The position numbers and the translations under genes were made by a program. From the NCBI RefSeq assembly GCF_004770745.1, contig NZ_RQGD01000010.1:124001-188000 (forward strand): a stretch of DNA of 64,000 nt. The letters run 5' to 3'. Below the pieces are notes generated by a model. The model was not told the DNA's origin. It ran no database searches and worked only from the letters and a program-made list of their open reading frames with translations. Positions 25,215-34,500 of the stretch are shown piece by piece. The stretch is from Leptospira ognonensis (GTDB lineage: Bacteria > Spirochaetota > Leptospiria > Leptospirales > Leptospiraceae). Numbering within the stretch: the stretch's first letter is position 1; each line of letters starts with the position of its first letter.

Positions 25215-25835
25215 ATGAAATACACAAACTTATTGCTTTCCGGCATTCTCTCGGGTGCCTTCTTACTTTCGAACTGTAGCCCAAAACCAGCAGAACTTGC
25301 TGGCGATGCGTATCCAGTTGCCAAGGCTGAAGGAACTACATATGCCATCAATGCCGAAGGGTCATCTCTCAAGTGGATTGGTGCCAAAGTGAGCATGAAA
25401 CATACGGGAGCTGTAAAAATCAAGGGCGGAGAGTTTACTGCGAAAGGTGGAAACATCACTTCTGGTAAATTCGTCGTAGATATGCCATCTCTTGAAAATC
25501 TAGATTTAGATGGCGCTTGGAAGGCTAAATTAGAAGGCCACTTAAAAAGTGCTGATTTTTTTGACATTGAAAAGTACCCAGAAGCTACCTTCGAAATCGC
25601 TTCTGTGACAAAAACGGACAAAGCTTTTGATGTTCGTGGCAACCTTACCATCAAGGGAATTTCAAAAGGGATTTCTTTCCCAGCTGAAATTGCTTTCGAA
25701 GGAGAGACTCCCGTATCTGCAAAAGGAACGATTACCATCAACAGACAAAATTGGGGAATCGTTTATCCAGGAATGGCAGACGATTTGATCGCGGACAATG
25801 TCCAATTTGATGTAAACTTAGTGACTAAAAAATAA
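25215..25835 (+). CDS. YceI-family lipoprotein
   Basis: The protein has 206 residues. A signal peptide with the lipobox LLSNC puts the lipidated cysteine at about residue 21. The mature protein is a YceI beta-barrel: LKWIGAKVSMKHTGAVKIKGG, SLKWIG and LDGAWKAKLEGHLKSADFFD, AEGTITINRQNWGIVYPG-like blocks can be read. YceI proteins bind long isoprenoid or lipid chains in the envelope. AGGAG lies seven bases before ATG 25215. A terminator follows at 25855-25893. Confidence 0.9.
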   Translation: MKYTNLLLSGILSGAFLLSNCSPKPAELAGDAYPVAKAEGTTYAINAEGSSLKWIGAKVSMKHTGAVKIKGGEFTAKGGNITSGKFVVDMPSLENLDLDGAWKAKLEGHLKSADFFDIEKYPEATFEIASVTKTDKAFDVRGNLTIKGISKGISFPAEIAFEGETPVSAKGTITINRQNWGIVYPGMADDLIADNVQFDVNLVTKK

Positions 25836-25854
25836 ACATTACATTGACAAAGAG

Positions 25855-25893
25855 AACCTCACCACCATGAATTTGGTTAGGTGAGGTTTTTTT
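25855..25893 (+). terminator. Intrinsic terminator of the YceI gene
   Basis: A nine-base perfect stem (25855-25863 with 25880-25888), a 16-base loop and a run of seven T follow the YceI stop after 19 bases. It also overlaps the stop region of the convergent gene 25892-26317, for which it lacks a T-run on the other strand. Confidence 0.8.
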
Positions 25894-26317
25894 ATTCCTT
25901 AAAGACCGCAGGATTTGCGTTATTATAACGCTTCCCAATCCCTTCCCACCAGACATCTGAACTAAATGCATTTGCTTCAACGATTGTCCACTTCCCTGCC
26001 TGTTTTTGAAAAAGACTTTCTACATGACAACAGTCATAGCCTTCTTCTTCAGAAAGTTCTATCTTTTTACCATCTAGTCGCTTTACATCTCCTTTAAACC
26101 AAGCATAATCACCGCTTACTTTAAAATGGTTAACGACAAATTGAACTTCTAGTTTGAATTCATTCTTTAATTTAGCCCGAAGCAAATCTAACATTTCGCC
26201 TCGTTCTTTCTGATTGGATTGGTTCTTGCTCTTTAGATTCTGAACGGGAGTCTCTGCAAGGAGACCAACACTTAAAAAGAAGATGACAAATGTGATCGAA
26301 AATATTTTGAACTTCAT
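25892..26317 (-). CDS. Hypothetical exported protein, SnoaL/NTF2-like type
   Basis: The protein has 141 residues. A signal peptide (KIFSITFVIFFLSVGLLA) precedes a domain with RGEMLDLLRAKL, VNHFKVSGDYAWFKGDVKRL and KWTIVEANAFSSDVWW. These alternate helix and beta-strand blocks resemble small NTF2-like exported proteins of unknown function, in which the WxxVE strand and DVWW end are common. Two adjacent cysteines (YDCCHVE) may bind metal or form disulfides. It lies 13 bases downstream of the acyltransferase on the minus strand. Confidence 0.55.
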   Translation of the reverse strand: MKFKIFSITFVIFFLSVGLLAETPVQNLKSKNQSNQKERGEMLDLLRAKLKNEFKLEVQFVVNHFKVSGDYAWFKGDVKRLDGKKIELSEEEGYDCCHVESLFQKQAGKWTIVEANAFSSDVWWEGIGKRYNNANPAVFKE

Positions 26318-26329
26318 GATATTCTAAAT

Positions 26330-27001
26330 CTATACCGTTGTTTTCTTTTTTGGTTCTGGGGGTGGGAATTTATAAGGCATATTGGTGAGCCTAGCAATCT
26401 CTAACATACTCTCATGTAAAAAAGTCTCAGCATCATCTTTTTTGGAGTAAGGTCGCAAATTTCCAAAACGAATCGTCAGTTTCCGTCTCAATAATCCCTT
26501 TGTATACTCAAGTCCGACACAAATCGTGTTGATGGGTTCGACTGGCTTACCCGCAATGAACCGAAAACCAGGTGACTTGCCCCTTCCCACTTTGTTTGGA
26601 TGGCGAGATTGTTCAGGGAAGATAACTAGAAGATTACCGTCATATAACGTTTTCCTGGCAAATAACAACTGTTCTTTACTTTTTTCGGGATTATTTCTAT
26701 TAACAGGTATTCCCCCTATCTTCAGAAAAAAGCCAAAAAAATATGGCTTTGTTAGGCTGTCCTTTATGATGCACCAGGCGTCCTCCCTGCCCAAATAATC
26801 TGCCATAGCAGGGAGGCCGAGTACCATATCGTGGTTACTGCAATGCTTAGAAAGAACGAGAAGTGGCCCAACGGACTTTACATTGTCGGGAACCTCCACG
26901 ACAATTTTAAACCTGATCGCATATAGATATTTACCGACCAAGTAGAGAATCTTAGAGATAATCTTTGATTTTCCTGGGTGAAGGAGAGTCTCATTTTTCA
27001 T
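26330..27001 (-). CDS. PlsC-family lysophospholipid acyltransferase
   Basis: The protein has 223 residues. Block I is KHCSNHDM (Hx4D), block III is FPEQSRH, in which the usual FPEG is FPEQ. PLLVLSKHCSNHDMVLGLPA and LAVIFPEQSR-like strands flank them. An N-terminal hydrophobic region (ISKILYLVGKYLYAIRF) anchors it at the inner membrane. It acylates a lysophospholipid or glycerol-phosphate, with specificity unknown. Confidence 0.8.
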   Translation of the reverse strand: MKNETLLHPGKSKIISKILYLVGKYLYAIRFKIVVEVPDNVKSVGPLLVLSKHCSNHDMVLGLPAMADYLGREDAWCIIKDSLTKPYFFGFFLKIGGIPVNRNNPEKSKEQLLFARKTLYDGNLLVIFPEQSRHPNKVGRGKSPGFRFIAGKPVEPINTICVGLEYTKGLLRRKLTIRFGNLRPYSKKDDAETFLHESMLEIARLTNMPYKFPPPEPKKKTTV

Positions 27002-27089
27002 ATTTACTGCAAACTTTTAGCATAGGGAACAAAAGGCGAGTGCGAAAAAGAGGGAAGGAGGGTAACTTTCAACGGAGATTAAGAATCGA

Positions 27090-27815
27090 TCAGCCACCAG
27101 TCTTCGGGTTTGTCTCTCTTTCGAGTATCTTTATGTCTTCAATTAAAGTCTTCACAGAGTCACTTTTATTTCCATTATAGACACCTCGAAATGTTAGATC
27201 TGGACCAATCAAAAAAATCTGTTCCGAATGCACAAAATCTTGAGTTGGATTTTTTTTGATCGTATTCGTGTCTGCTTGAAAGGTATTTCGAGCTATTTTG
27301 AAAATCTCTTCCCGATCGCCAGTTAGGAGGTTCCATTTTGAGGCGAAGATCCCTTTTTGTTCTGCGAATTTGCTCAGCTCCTCGGGGGTGTCAAGATCTG
27401 GAGTCACGGAATAGGAAACGATCTGCACGAGGTTGTCTTTGAGATAAGCACTCTGCACGAATTTCAAATTACGGACGATATTGGGGCAAATCCCATGACA
27501 CCTAGCGAAAAAAAACGAAACGATGGAGATCCTATTTTGAAAATGGCTTTGGTTGATATTTTGTCCTAGCTGGTTCTTAAAGAGAAAAGGATCTACCTTT
27601 CGAGCGGCCGTTCTCTCTGAAACCCCTTCTGGCCAATAGGCCTCCAAGTCTTTGCCTCGAAAAAAAGGTAACGTATCATTTCTAGGAGTAGCAAAGAAAG
27701 TCAGGGAAGCATCCCGATTGCCCTCGTCTTTGAAATACAATTTGAAAGCAATGAAGGTGGTTCCTAAAACCATAAGAATTAAAATGACGAAGGCAATTTT
27801 TAGCAATAATTTCAT
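27090..27815 (-). CDS. SCO1/SenC-family copper chaperone/thioredoxin-fold protein
   Basis: The protein has 241 residues with an N-terminal membrane anchor (LLLKIAFVILILMVLGTTF). C106 and C110 in FFFARCHGICPN are the CxxxC copper-binding pair, and H196 (DFVHSEQIFLIGPD) is the third ligand in its usual place. SCO proteins metallate or reduce cytochrome c oxidase copper A, or serve in redox defence. The oxidase genes are not in the window. It overlaps the MORN gene by 4 bases and ends the YHYH-MORN-SCO run. Confidence 0.9.
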   Translation of the reverse strand: MKLLLKIAFVILILMVLGTTFIAFKLYFKDEGNRDASLTFFATPRNDTLPFFRGKDLEAYWPEGVSERTAARKVDPFLFKNQLGQNINQSHFQNRISIVSFFFARCHGICPNIVRNLKFVQSAYLKDNLVQIVSYSVTPDLDTPEELSKFAEQKGIFASKWNLLTGDREEIFKIARNTFQADTNTIKKNPTQDFVHSEQIFLIGPDLTFRGVYNGNKSDSVKTLIEDIKILERETNPKTGG

Positions 27816-28384
27816 GGATTGATCACTGTCTTTTTGTTGGTCTCATCACCCTTCAATTTAAAACAAAGTTTCGAACCAACAACACCATACAAGCGTTCTG
27901 GAGTGTACGTGTAATTGGCATAAATTTTTCCATCTTTCCTCCAGATTTTCGTTCCAACTGTGATACCTTGGTCGTATCGAGTGTAACGATAAACGTTCCC
28001 CTCATCATGCCATTCCCAATGATCACCATGGGCTTGACCCGCGTCATTGTATTCATAGCGGAATCTCGCTTTGCCTGATTCATACCAAGCTCTGTGAATC
28101 CCAACATACTTCCCTTGATCGTAAAAATATTCAGCGGCAAGATTGCCGTTGGGGAAAGTATCAAAGGTACGACCATGTTCCAAGCCGTCTTTAAAGTTCG
28201 TTAAGCGCACGATTCCATTAGGGTGTATGGCCTTCAAAATTCCGGAAAACTTTTGACCTTTGAAAAAGTAAACGCTTTCGAGGCCGATCGTAAGATTTGG
28301 ATCATTGTCCATGATGATCTCTTCTGCACAGGACAGAAGGTGAATCATCATGAAAGCCAAGACCATGAGATTTTTGAATCTCAT
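27812..28384 (-). CDS. MORN-repeat lipoprotein (YwqK-like)
   Basis: The protein has 190 residues. A signal peptide ends in HLLSCAEE, a lipobox. The mature part is made of short MORN-type repeats (GLEHGRTFDTFPNGNLAAEY, YVGIHRAWYESGKARFRYEY, QAHGDHWEWHDEGNVYRY), each ending in a turn with G. This repeat type is also found in YwqK proteins. A second ATG at 28393 is possible; 28384 has GGGA nine bases before it. It lies 25 bases downstream of the YHYH gene and overlaps the SCO gene. Confidence 0.75.
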   Translation of the reverse strand: MRFKNLMVLAFMMIHLLSCAEEIIMDNDPNLTIGLESVYFFKGQKFSGILKAIHPNGIVRLTNFKDGLEHGRTFDTFPNGNLAAEYFYDQGKYVGIHRAWYESGKARFRYEYNDAGQAHGDHWEWHDEGNVYRYTRYDQGITVGTKIWRKDGKIYANYTYTPERLYGVVGSKLCFKLKGDETNKKTVINP

Positions 28385-28409
28385 ACAGTTCATTCCCAGG
28401 CTAGGATAA

Positions 28410-29282
28410 CTAAAGTGATGTTCCTGCCGTTCCTATGTATTTTCCTGAAATCAAAATGCCATTCACTTCGCTACCATTATTTATATGGTAATGACGTGCA
28501 GTTCCTGCTGTTTTGTTCGCATTGTAATTACTCGCTTGAGCCCAAGTTGTAGGTACACTTGTTTCGCTGCCAGAGATGATACATTTTGTTGAACTTGATG
28601 AGCCGCCTAACGTAAACCCAGTCGTAGGATTTGCTGTTGTGTCATGTTTTTTACCGAATACTAAATATCCGTCCAAGGCAATTCCGACCAATTTGGAATC
28701 ATTGTTTGTAAGAACGGGTGTCTCTACATGATAATGATAAGCACCCGTATTCGTAGGATGTCCTTGAGAATCATCAAACGTATAGTATTCTGTAGAAAGT
28801 GAATCGCCAGGTGCTGCAGCGTCATTATATAGAACGATGCCATTCGTAGCAATGCCCGCAGCTCCGCCAGCAACCGATCCCGCCGTAGTAGTCGTGTTAT
28901 CTTTTGGAATCGTTAATGTAATGTTTTGAGACTTGATTAAATTTGGGTTAACCGCATTGGTTCCAGAAGTGTTCACATAAAGATTTGATTCATAAAGTGA
29001 ACTAGTTGATCCCCAGTACGGGCTCTTGTATGTAGGCAGTGAACTTGTTTTAAACACATAATTTGATCCACTCACTGTGACGGTAACACAAGTGAATGTG
29101 TTCTTAATCCAATCTGGAACACCTTCTCCAAACGTGGTAGTACATGTTGAAGATGCTGACGAGGAGGAATTCACCAAAGCGAGAAGGGCAATGGCTGAAG
29201 TACTATCATCTTTTTTCTCAGACTTACAAAAAATAAGCTGAGTTACCATCAAAAGGGCCAGGAGCAGTGAAAATTTTTTCAT
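28410..29282 (-). CDS. YHYH-domain lipoprotein
   Basis: The protein has 290 residues. The signal peptide ends TQLIFCKSE, a relaxed lipobox. A serine/alanine-rich linker precedes the YHYH domain: YHYHVETP at about 185-192 and RHYHINNGSEVNGILISGKY near the end, with the HxH spacing that names the family. The histidines suggest metal binding, possibly copper, which would fit the SCO protein encoded two genes downstream. That role is inferred from context only. Confidence 0.75.
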   Translation of the reverse strand: MKKFSLLLALLMVTQLIFCKSEKKDDSTSAIALLALVNSSSSASSTCTTTFGEGVPDWIKNTFTCVTVTVSGSNYVFKTSSLPTYKSPYWGSTSSLYESNLYVNTSGTNAVNPNLIKSQNITLTIPKDNTTTTAGSVAGGAAGIATNGIVLYNDAAAPGDSLSTEYYTFDDSQGHPTNTGAYHYHVETPVLTNNDSKLVGIALDGYLVFGKKHDTTANPTTGFTLGGSSSSTKCIISGSETSVPTTWAQASNYNANKTAGTARHYHINNGSEVNGILISGKYIGTAGTSL

Positions 29283-29597
29283 ACGCTTATAGACGAATTT
29301 TTACGAGTTCAGTAAATATTTTTTCTAATAAATCAAAAAAAAATAGAATGATTAAAAAAGAGACAAACTGTATCTTAAATCGTTTCATCCCTGCATGCTT
29401 TTGGGAAAATCACTTCCCTTTTGGACTTCAATTTTAGGGGAGATACGAGTATCCTTGGCTCGGTCCTCAAAAATGTTTTTTATCTGAAAAGAACACAACA
29501 ACCTTGCGTTCCTATAAACATTCGTAGCTCGTAAGACAAAAAAAAACCCCTGCCTTAGCAGAGGTCTTTCATTCGAAATCGCTTGGTTAAAAAAGAA
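29283..29597. other. 315-base gap between YHYH and acyl-CoA dehydrogenase genes
   Basis: It holds the terminator of the acyl-CoA dehydrogenase gene at its right end and the promoter region of the YHYH gene at its left end. A 29-codon frame at about 29349 has no ribosome site and is not called. I see no RNA gene. Confidence 0.6.
29538..29565 (-). terminator. Intrinsic terminator of the acyl-CoA dehydrogenase gene
   Basis: On the minus strand an 8-base stem (one G-U pair) with a four-base loop is followed by nine T residues, starting about 33 bases after the stop codon of the acyl-CoA dehydrogenase gene. Confidence 0.85.
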
Positions 29598-30764
29598 TTA
29601 ATCTTTTTTAGAAGCCGCTTCCTTGATCACATAAGCCGCGATCTCATTTTTTTGGATTTGAGTCGTTCCTTCAAAAATGGTGAGGATTTTTGCGTCTCTC
29701 ATCAACTTCTCAACAGGATATTCTTTCGTGTATCCGTAGCCACCAAAAATTTGAACGGCATCTGTTGCACACTGCACGGCACATTCAGAAGCGTATGCTT
29801 TCGCAATCGCAGAATACTTTGGAAGGTTAGGGTCATTGGCATCAGAAAGACGAGCTGCTTTATAGGTGATCTCTCTAGAGGTTTCTACTTTGATCGCCAT
29901 GTCAGCTAACATATGCTGTACGGCTTGGAAAGTAGAGATCTTCACACCAAATTGTTCTCTCTCACGTGCATACCTGCCAGCATGGTCAAGAGCTGCTTGC
30001 GCTACACCCACTCCCATCACAGCTACGAAAGGTCTAGAAGCATTTAATGTTTGTAGGGCGTAAACAAAACCTAAGTTTTCTTTACCTACCAAGTTTTCTT
30101 CCGGTACTTCACAATCTTCAAAAATAACTTGGTGTGTTGAAGAGGCACGGATACCCAGCTTGTCTTCTTTTTTACCAACTGTTAAACCCTTCGTGTCACG
30201 AGGGACATAGAAACAAGAAACACCACGTGTTCCTCGGTTTCTATCCGTGTATGCAAAAACAGTAAACGCTTGCGCATCGCCAGCACCAGTGATCCACTGT
30301 TTTGCGCCGTTAATGACCCATTTGTTTCCTTTTTTCTCTGCACGAGTCGTCATACCAGGAACATCAGAACCAGCACCTGGCTCAGATAAACAAAACGAAA
30401 CTCCAAGTTTTCCGTCAGCAACTGGCGGAAGCCATTTCAATTTCTGTTCGTGAGTGGCACCTTTTAACAAAGGTAATATGCCTAGCCCCGTGTAAGCGAA
30501 TCCGAGAGCGATACCTAGACAGCCTCGCGATAATTCTTCTATGGCAAGGCACTGTTCAATAGCTCCAAGTCCCCATCCACCATATTCTTCTGGAATCACG
30601 AGGCCATTTATGCCGAGTTCGGAACGCATTTTATTGATGAGTTCGGTAGGATGTTGGTTTTTTTCGTCCCAGTGTAGTGCTACTTCATGTGGGATTTCTT
30701 TTTTTACGAAGTTACGAACTAAATCTCTAATTTCAAGCTGTTGCTCTGTGAATTGGCTGTACAT
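29598..30764 (-). CDS. Acyl-CoA dehydrogenase
   Basis: The protein has 388 residues, the usual length. Blocks FCLSEPGAGSDVPGMTTRA, GVSCFYVPRDTKGLTVGKKE, and YGYTKEYPVEKLMRDAKILTI are family hallmarks. The catalytic glutamate is in IFEGTTQIQKNEIA. FAD is bound between the alpha- and beta-domains. It performs the first step of beta-oxidation or a related acyl-CoA oxidation, with chain-length preference unknown. It is a single gene with its own terminator (29538-29565). Confidence 0.92.
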   Translation of the reverse strand: MYSQFTEQQLEIRDLVRNFVKKEIPHEVALHWDEKNQHPTELINKMRSELGINGLVIPEEYGGWGLGAIEQCLAIEELSRGCLGIALGFAYTGLGILPLLKGATHEQKLKWLPPVADGKLGVSFCLSEPGAGSDVPGMTTRAEKKGNKWVINGAKQWITGAGDAQAFTVFAYTDRNRGTRGVSCFYVPRDTKGLTVGKKEDKLGIRASSTHQVIFEDCEVPEENLVGKENLGFVYALQTLNASRPFVAVMGVGVAQAALDHAGRYAREREQFGVKISTFQAVQHMLADMAIKVETSREITYKAARLSDANDPNLPKYSAIAKAYASECAVQCATDAVQIFGGYGYTKEYPVEKLMRDAKILTIFEGTTQIQKNEIAAYVIKEAASKKD

Positions 30765-30882
30765 TCCGGGAGGTCCTTTCTAAGAATGGGATAATTACTA
30801 CCTTTTTCCGTACATTGCTTTTGATGCCAAGGGTTTTTCTGTCTTTACAAAGTCAGATTTATAGATTAAAATTTCCATTTGT

Positions 30883-31899
30883 ATGTCAAAACTCAGCATC
30901 TCCCCCAAAAGACTCAAAAGTCTCGTTTCTATTACGATTCTTCCCTTATTTGTATTTATTTTAGCCTGTAGCGGACGACCAAAATACGAACCTAAACCCA
31001 TTCCAGCCTACAAGAGCTTTGAGGAATACTATCAGGCAAAACTTGCGGAAACCAAGGCGATTGGACCTAGACCTGGTAATGAGGAGAGATACATCAGTTT
31101 CGGTAAAAAGACACCATTGGCGTTTCTTTACATTCATGGTTTTGGGGCGTCGCGTGCCGAGGGAGAGGAAACCATGGATGCTCTCGCTAAAAAATTTAAG
31201 GCAAATACGTATTTGATGCGCCTTCCTGGTCATGGAACAAACAAGGAAGACCAAGCCAAACAAACCTTTGCAGAATACCTGGACGCCTCAAGGGAAGCCC
31301 TGGAAATGATACAAAGCCAAGGAGACAAGGTCATCCTTTTTGGGTCTTCGATGGGAGGTCTTCTCTGCACTTACCTTGCTGCGGAATACCCTGACAAGGT
31401 TGCTGGGGTTGTGCTCGCCAATCCATTTTACGGGCCAGTCAGTAAAAGTTTAAATCTCCTAAATTATCCGGGTGGCCTAACTTTCATTAAACTGGTATCA
31501 TTTAGTTCGGAACGTAATTCTGTCTATCCGCCTGGAACTCCAAATGTGTTACCGGAAAGAAATGATTATTGGTATCCACGGCAATATTTTTCTGCACTCG
31601 TGGGCGTGAACGACTTACGCAATTATGCGGCAGTACCTGAAATTTTCCGAAAGGTGACTAGTCCCTCGCTTCTCCTATATTACTATAAAAACGAAAAGGA
31701 GCAGGATCCGACTGCCAGTGTTCCTAAGATGTTAGAAGGTTTCGAACAATTTGGCCTAGACAAGAGTCCAAATCCCATGAACAAAAAAGTCCGAGTTGAA
31801 AATGGTATGCACGTACTTATGTCAAAGTATATCATCACTGACAAAGCCTTCATAGAGAAAGAAACAGAAGATTGGTTGAAAACAATCACTAAAAAATAA
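30883..31899 (+). CDS. Alpha/beta-hydrolase lipoprotein
   Basis: The protein has 338 residues. The signal peptide ends FVFILACS, a lipobox with cysteine at 29. YIHGFGASRAEGEETM is the oxyanion-hole/HG motif, and LFGSSMGGLLCTYL carries the nucleophilic serine (GxSxG). A late histidine (GMHVLM) and aspartate in NYAAVPE-type loop complete a likely triad. It is a lipid- or ester-hydrolase in the envelope. No operon partner is seen; the SDR gene starts 58 bases downstream. Confidence 0.8.
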   Translation: MSKLSISPKRLKSLVSITILPLFVFILACSGRPKYEPKPIPAYKSFEEYYQAKLAETKAIGPRPGNEERYISFGKKTPLAFLYIHGFGASRAEGEETMDALAKKFKANTYLMRLPGHGTNKEDQAKQTFAEYLDASREALEMIQSQGDKVILFGSSMGGLLCTYLAAEYPDKVAGVVLANPFYGPVSKSLNLLNYPGGLTFIKLVSFSSERNSVYPPGTPNVLPERNDYWYPRQYFSALVGVNDLRNYAAVPEIFRKVTSPSLLLYYYKNEKEQDPTASVPKMLEGFEQFGLDKSPNPMNKKVRVENGMHVLMSKYIITDKAFIEKETEDWLKTITKK

Positions 31900-31957
31900 G
31901 CATAATTCTTTTTGAAAAGGCCACCAAATCGATGATTGGTGGCAAAGGGAACCTCCT

Positions 31958-32662
31958 ATGTTAGAAAATAATTTAATCGCTCTTGTGACGGGTGCCAATC
32001 GAGGCATCGGAAAACAAATTGCAATGGATCTTGCTGATGCCGGTGCATTTGTAATCGTCGCAGCCAGAAATGAAGAGGAAGGCGTGGCGACTAAGGATCT
32101 GATATTGAAACGTGGAGGACGTGCAGAGCACTTCCCGTTGGATGTTTCGAAAGAAAAGAGCTTACTTGAATTAAAAGATTATATCGATGGAAGTCATGGT
32201 AAACTAGACATTTTGGTTAACAACGCGGGGATATTTTTAGATACAGGTGAGTTTGTGAATACGACACTTGAAGAATTAAATGCGACTCTGCAAACTAATG
32301 TTGCAGGCCCACTCCGACTGATTCAATTGTTTTTACCTGGCATGATACAAAATAACTATGGCCGCATTGTCAATGTTAGTTCTGGGATGGGTCAACTATC
32401 TGATATGGGAAGTGGTTATCCCGCCTACAGGATATCAAAGACTGCAATCAATGCCATAACAAAAATTGCTGCTCAAGAAACCTCGGGTAAGAATATAAAA
32501 GTAAATTCGGTTTGTCCTGGTTGGGTAAAAACAGATATGGGCGGTCCCAATGCAAGTCGAAGCATTGAAAAAGGAGCCGAGACAATTGTTTGGGCGGCCC
32601 TTTTACCAGACAATGCCCCGTCAGGAAAATTCTTTAGAGATAAAAAGGAAATCGATTGGTAA
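31958..32662 (+). CDS. Short-chain dehydrogenase/reductase
   Basis: The protein has 234 residues and is a classical SDR. GANRGIGKQI is the TGxxxGxG cofactor loop, NNAGIFLDTG the NNAG motif, IVNVSSGMGQLSD holds the catalytic Ser, and YPAYRISKTA holds Tyr and Lys. VNSVCPGWVKTDMGG is the PG motif. It has a near-NAD(P)-specific arginine in VIVAARNEEEG. The substrate is unknown. Its stop overlaps the presumed start of the DKNYY gene by 7 bases. Confidence 0.9.
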   Translation: MLENNLIALVTGANRGIGKQIAMDLADAGAFVIVAARNEEEGVATKDLILKRGGRAEHFPLDVSKEKSLLELKDYIDGSHGKLDILVNNAGIFLDTGEFVNTTLEELNATLQTNVAGPLRLIQLFLPGMIQNNYGRIVNVSSGMGQLSDMGSGYPAYRISKTAINAITKIAAQETSGKNIKVNSVCPGWVKTDMGGPNASRSIEKGAETIVWAALLPDNAPSGKFFRDKKEIDW

Positions 32663-33588
32663 TAGATCGCTTCTCTATAGAACAATTTACAAAAAATATT
32701 ATTTCGATCTGTTTTCTTTTTTTAAGCTTTTCATGTAACAAAGGTTACCATTACAAATATTGGATCTTTCCTTACCACAATAATTTAAAACTTGATTTAA
32801 GTTCACGTCCAGATTTCAAAATCATAAATACAGATTTTGCTTTAGACCGATATCATGTTTACTACAACGAACACTTACTGACTGGAGTTGACCCCGCTAG
32901 TTTCGTTCTACTCAATAAAGAAATTTTTAAAGATAAAAATGCAGTCTATTCCATATCGACGAATACCGAAATTAAAATGAATTCTCCGAAAGCATGGATC
33001 ATCGTCATTCCGCTTGATTTGAAAGTATGGACGGAATCAAAAACAATCCTTTTAAAAATGGAACTCGCTGACCCAAAATCCTTTATATTATTAAAGAAAG
33101 GGGATACTATTACAAATTATGGCAACGACAACAAACGTCTATTTTACGAGGCAAATTTTTTAATCAAAACTTCAAATGAAAAACCAGAATTTCTAAATTC
33201 TCCGCTTCTAGATCTACTCAAGATTGGAAATCATCTGTTTTATGAAGGCGAAAAAATCGATGTAGCGGATGCAGAAAGTTTTCAGCTGTTCGATCACTAT
33301 GCGAAGGACAATCTGAACTGCTTTTATTTAGATTATCGATTGGTAAAAAAATTTACCTGTAATGTCGCCACATTTCAACCATTACGTTTTCCAAATCCAC
33401 TCGATTCAAAAATCGAAATGGATTCAGGATATGCAATTGACCAGCACCATGTCTATTGGGAAGGGACCATCGTTCAAAATGCAATTATTGAGAACTTTCA
33501 GTTAATAAGCAAGCAAGATGACTGTGTGGCAGGCGGATATTGCGGAAGTGACGGTTTACATAGATATGAAGGTGGAGTAGCAAAATAA
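32656..33588 (+). CDS. DKNYY-repeat protein, probable lipoprotein
   Basis: The protein has 310 residues. Repeats of the form ALDRYHVYYNEHLLTGVDPAS, KDKNAVYSI, YAKDNLNCFYLDYRL and AIDQHHVYWEGTIVQ match the DKNYY family, made of short D-x-x-x-V-Y-Y units of unknown function. A hydrophobic N terminus ends FLFLSFSCNKG, possibly a lipobox. The frame opens with TTG at 32656 inside the SDR stop region, so the start is not certain. Confidence 0.65.
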   Translation: MVIDRFSIEQFTKNIISICFLFLSFSCNKGYHYKYWIFPYHNNLKLDLSSRPDFKIINTDFALDRYHVYYNEHLLTGVDPASFVLLNKEIFKDKNAVYSISTNTEIKMNSPKAWIIVIPLDLKVWTESKTILLKMELADPKSFILLKKGDTITNYGNDNKRLFYEANFLIKTSNEKPEFLNSPLLDLLKIGNHLFYEGEKIDVADAESFQLFDHYAKDNLNCFYLDYRLVKKFTCNVATFQPLRFPNPLDSKIEMDSGYAIDQHHVYWEGTIVQNAIIENFQLISKQDDCVAGGYCGSDGLHRYEGGVAK

Positions 33589-33591
33589 ATC

Positions 33592-34500
33592 TTATGCGAC
33601 TTCTTTCCCTCTCCCGACTTCTAATATTCGAAACCAATCTTCCTTACTCAATTCGATTCCAAAGGCACCAATCGAAGATTTAATGTGTTTTATGTCATTG
33701 GAACCAAGAACTGGAATCAATTTCGCAGGATGGGACAGAAACCAAGCATATAACACTTGATCTGCGGCTACAGAATATTTTTTTCCTAGTTCATTTAACG
33801 TAGCGAGCATAGCAACTTCGGATTTTGATTTAGGAGAAAAAATACTACCTCCGGCGGTTGGTGACCAAACCATCGGACAAAACTCGTTATCTATTGCTTG
33901 GTCAAAGGTTCCATCAAACAAAGGATCCGTGTGAAATGGATTAAACTGTATTTGATTCGTGACAACAGGAAAGTGGAGTTTATTTTGTAGTAACGAAAAC
34001 TGAGACGGGGAAAAATTTGAAACTCCAAATGCTTTGACCTTTCCTTCGACATGAAGTTGTAAAAATGCATCAGAAACTTCAACTGGATTTAGGAGTGGGT
34101 CCGGACGGTGGATTAAAAGTAGATCTAAACTTTCGACGCCTAACTTTTCTAAGGAATTTTCCACAGACTTACGAATGTGCATAGGAGATAAATCATAGTA
34201 TTTGGTTTGGAATTTTTCCCCAGGAATTCGAATCCCACATTTGCTGATAATTTTGATGCTCGATTTGAGAGAAGGATTTTGTGCAAGAGCTCTGCCGAAA
34301 ATTTCCTCATTTTCATGACCACCGTAAATATCAGCGTGATCAAAAGTATTAATGCCTAATTCGAGACAAGTTTGGATTTTTTCAAGGACCCTTTTGGGAC
34401 TAACACCTAATGGATCCTCATGCAATCGCCAAAGCCCTTGGACGAAACGAGATATATGGATTTCCGAATTTGATCGAATTTTAATTTGAGGAACTTTCAT
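33592..34500 (-). CDS. Aldo/keto reductase
   Basis: The protein has 302 residues and is a TIM barrel. [22 protein letters not shown] carries D and Y of the catalytic tetrad, [10 protein letters not shown] contains the Lys, and [13 protein letters not shown] contains the His. [11 protein letters not shown] and the end ([19 protein letters not shown]) bind NADPH. It probably reduces an aldehyde or ketone. It overlaps the upstream SsuD-like gene by 4 bases, so the two are co-translated. Confidence 0.9.
   Translation of the reverse strand: MKVPQIKIRSNSEIHISRFVQGLWRLHEDPLGVSPKRVLEKIQTCLELGINTFDHADIYGGHENEEIFGRALAQNPSLKSSIKIISKCGIRIPGEKFQTKYYDLSPMHIRKSVENSLEKLGVESLDLLLIHRPDPLLNPVEVSDAFLQLHVEGKVKAFGVSNFSPSQFSLLQNKLHFPVVTNQIQFNPFHTDPLFDGTFDQAIDNEFCPMVWSPTAGGSIFSPKSKSEVAMLATLNELGKKYSVAADQVLYAWFLSHPAKLIPVLGSNDIKHIKSSIGAFGIELSKEDWFRILEVGRGKEVA

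Noticed and set aside
25199..25741. Minus-strand frame of 180 residues across the YceI gene
   Set aside because: The plus strand has the ribosome site, signal peptide, YceI motifs and terminator, so the minus frame is a shadow.
29341..29440. A 29-codon open frame in the gap before the YHYH gene
   Set aside because: No ribosome site, no signal peptide and no composition distinct from the gap.
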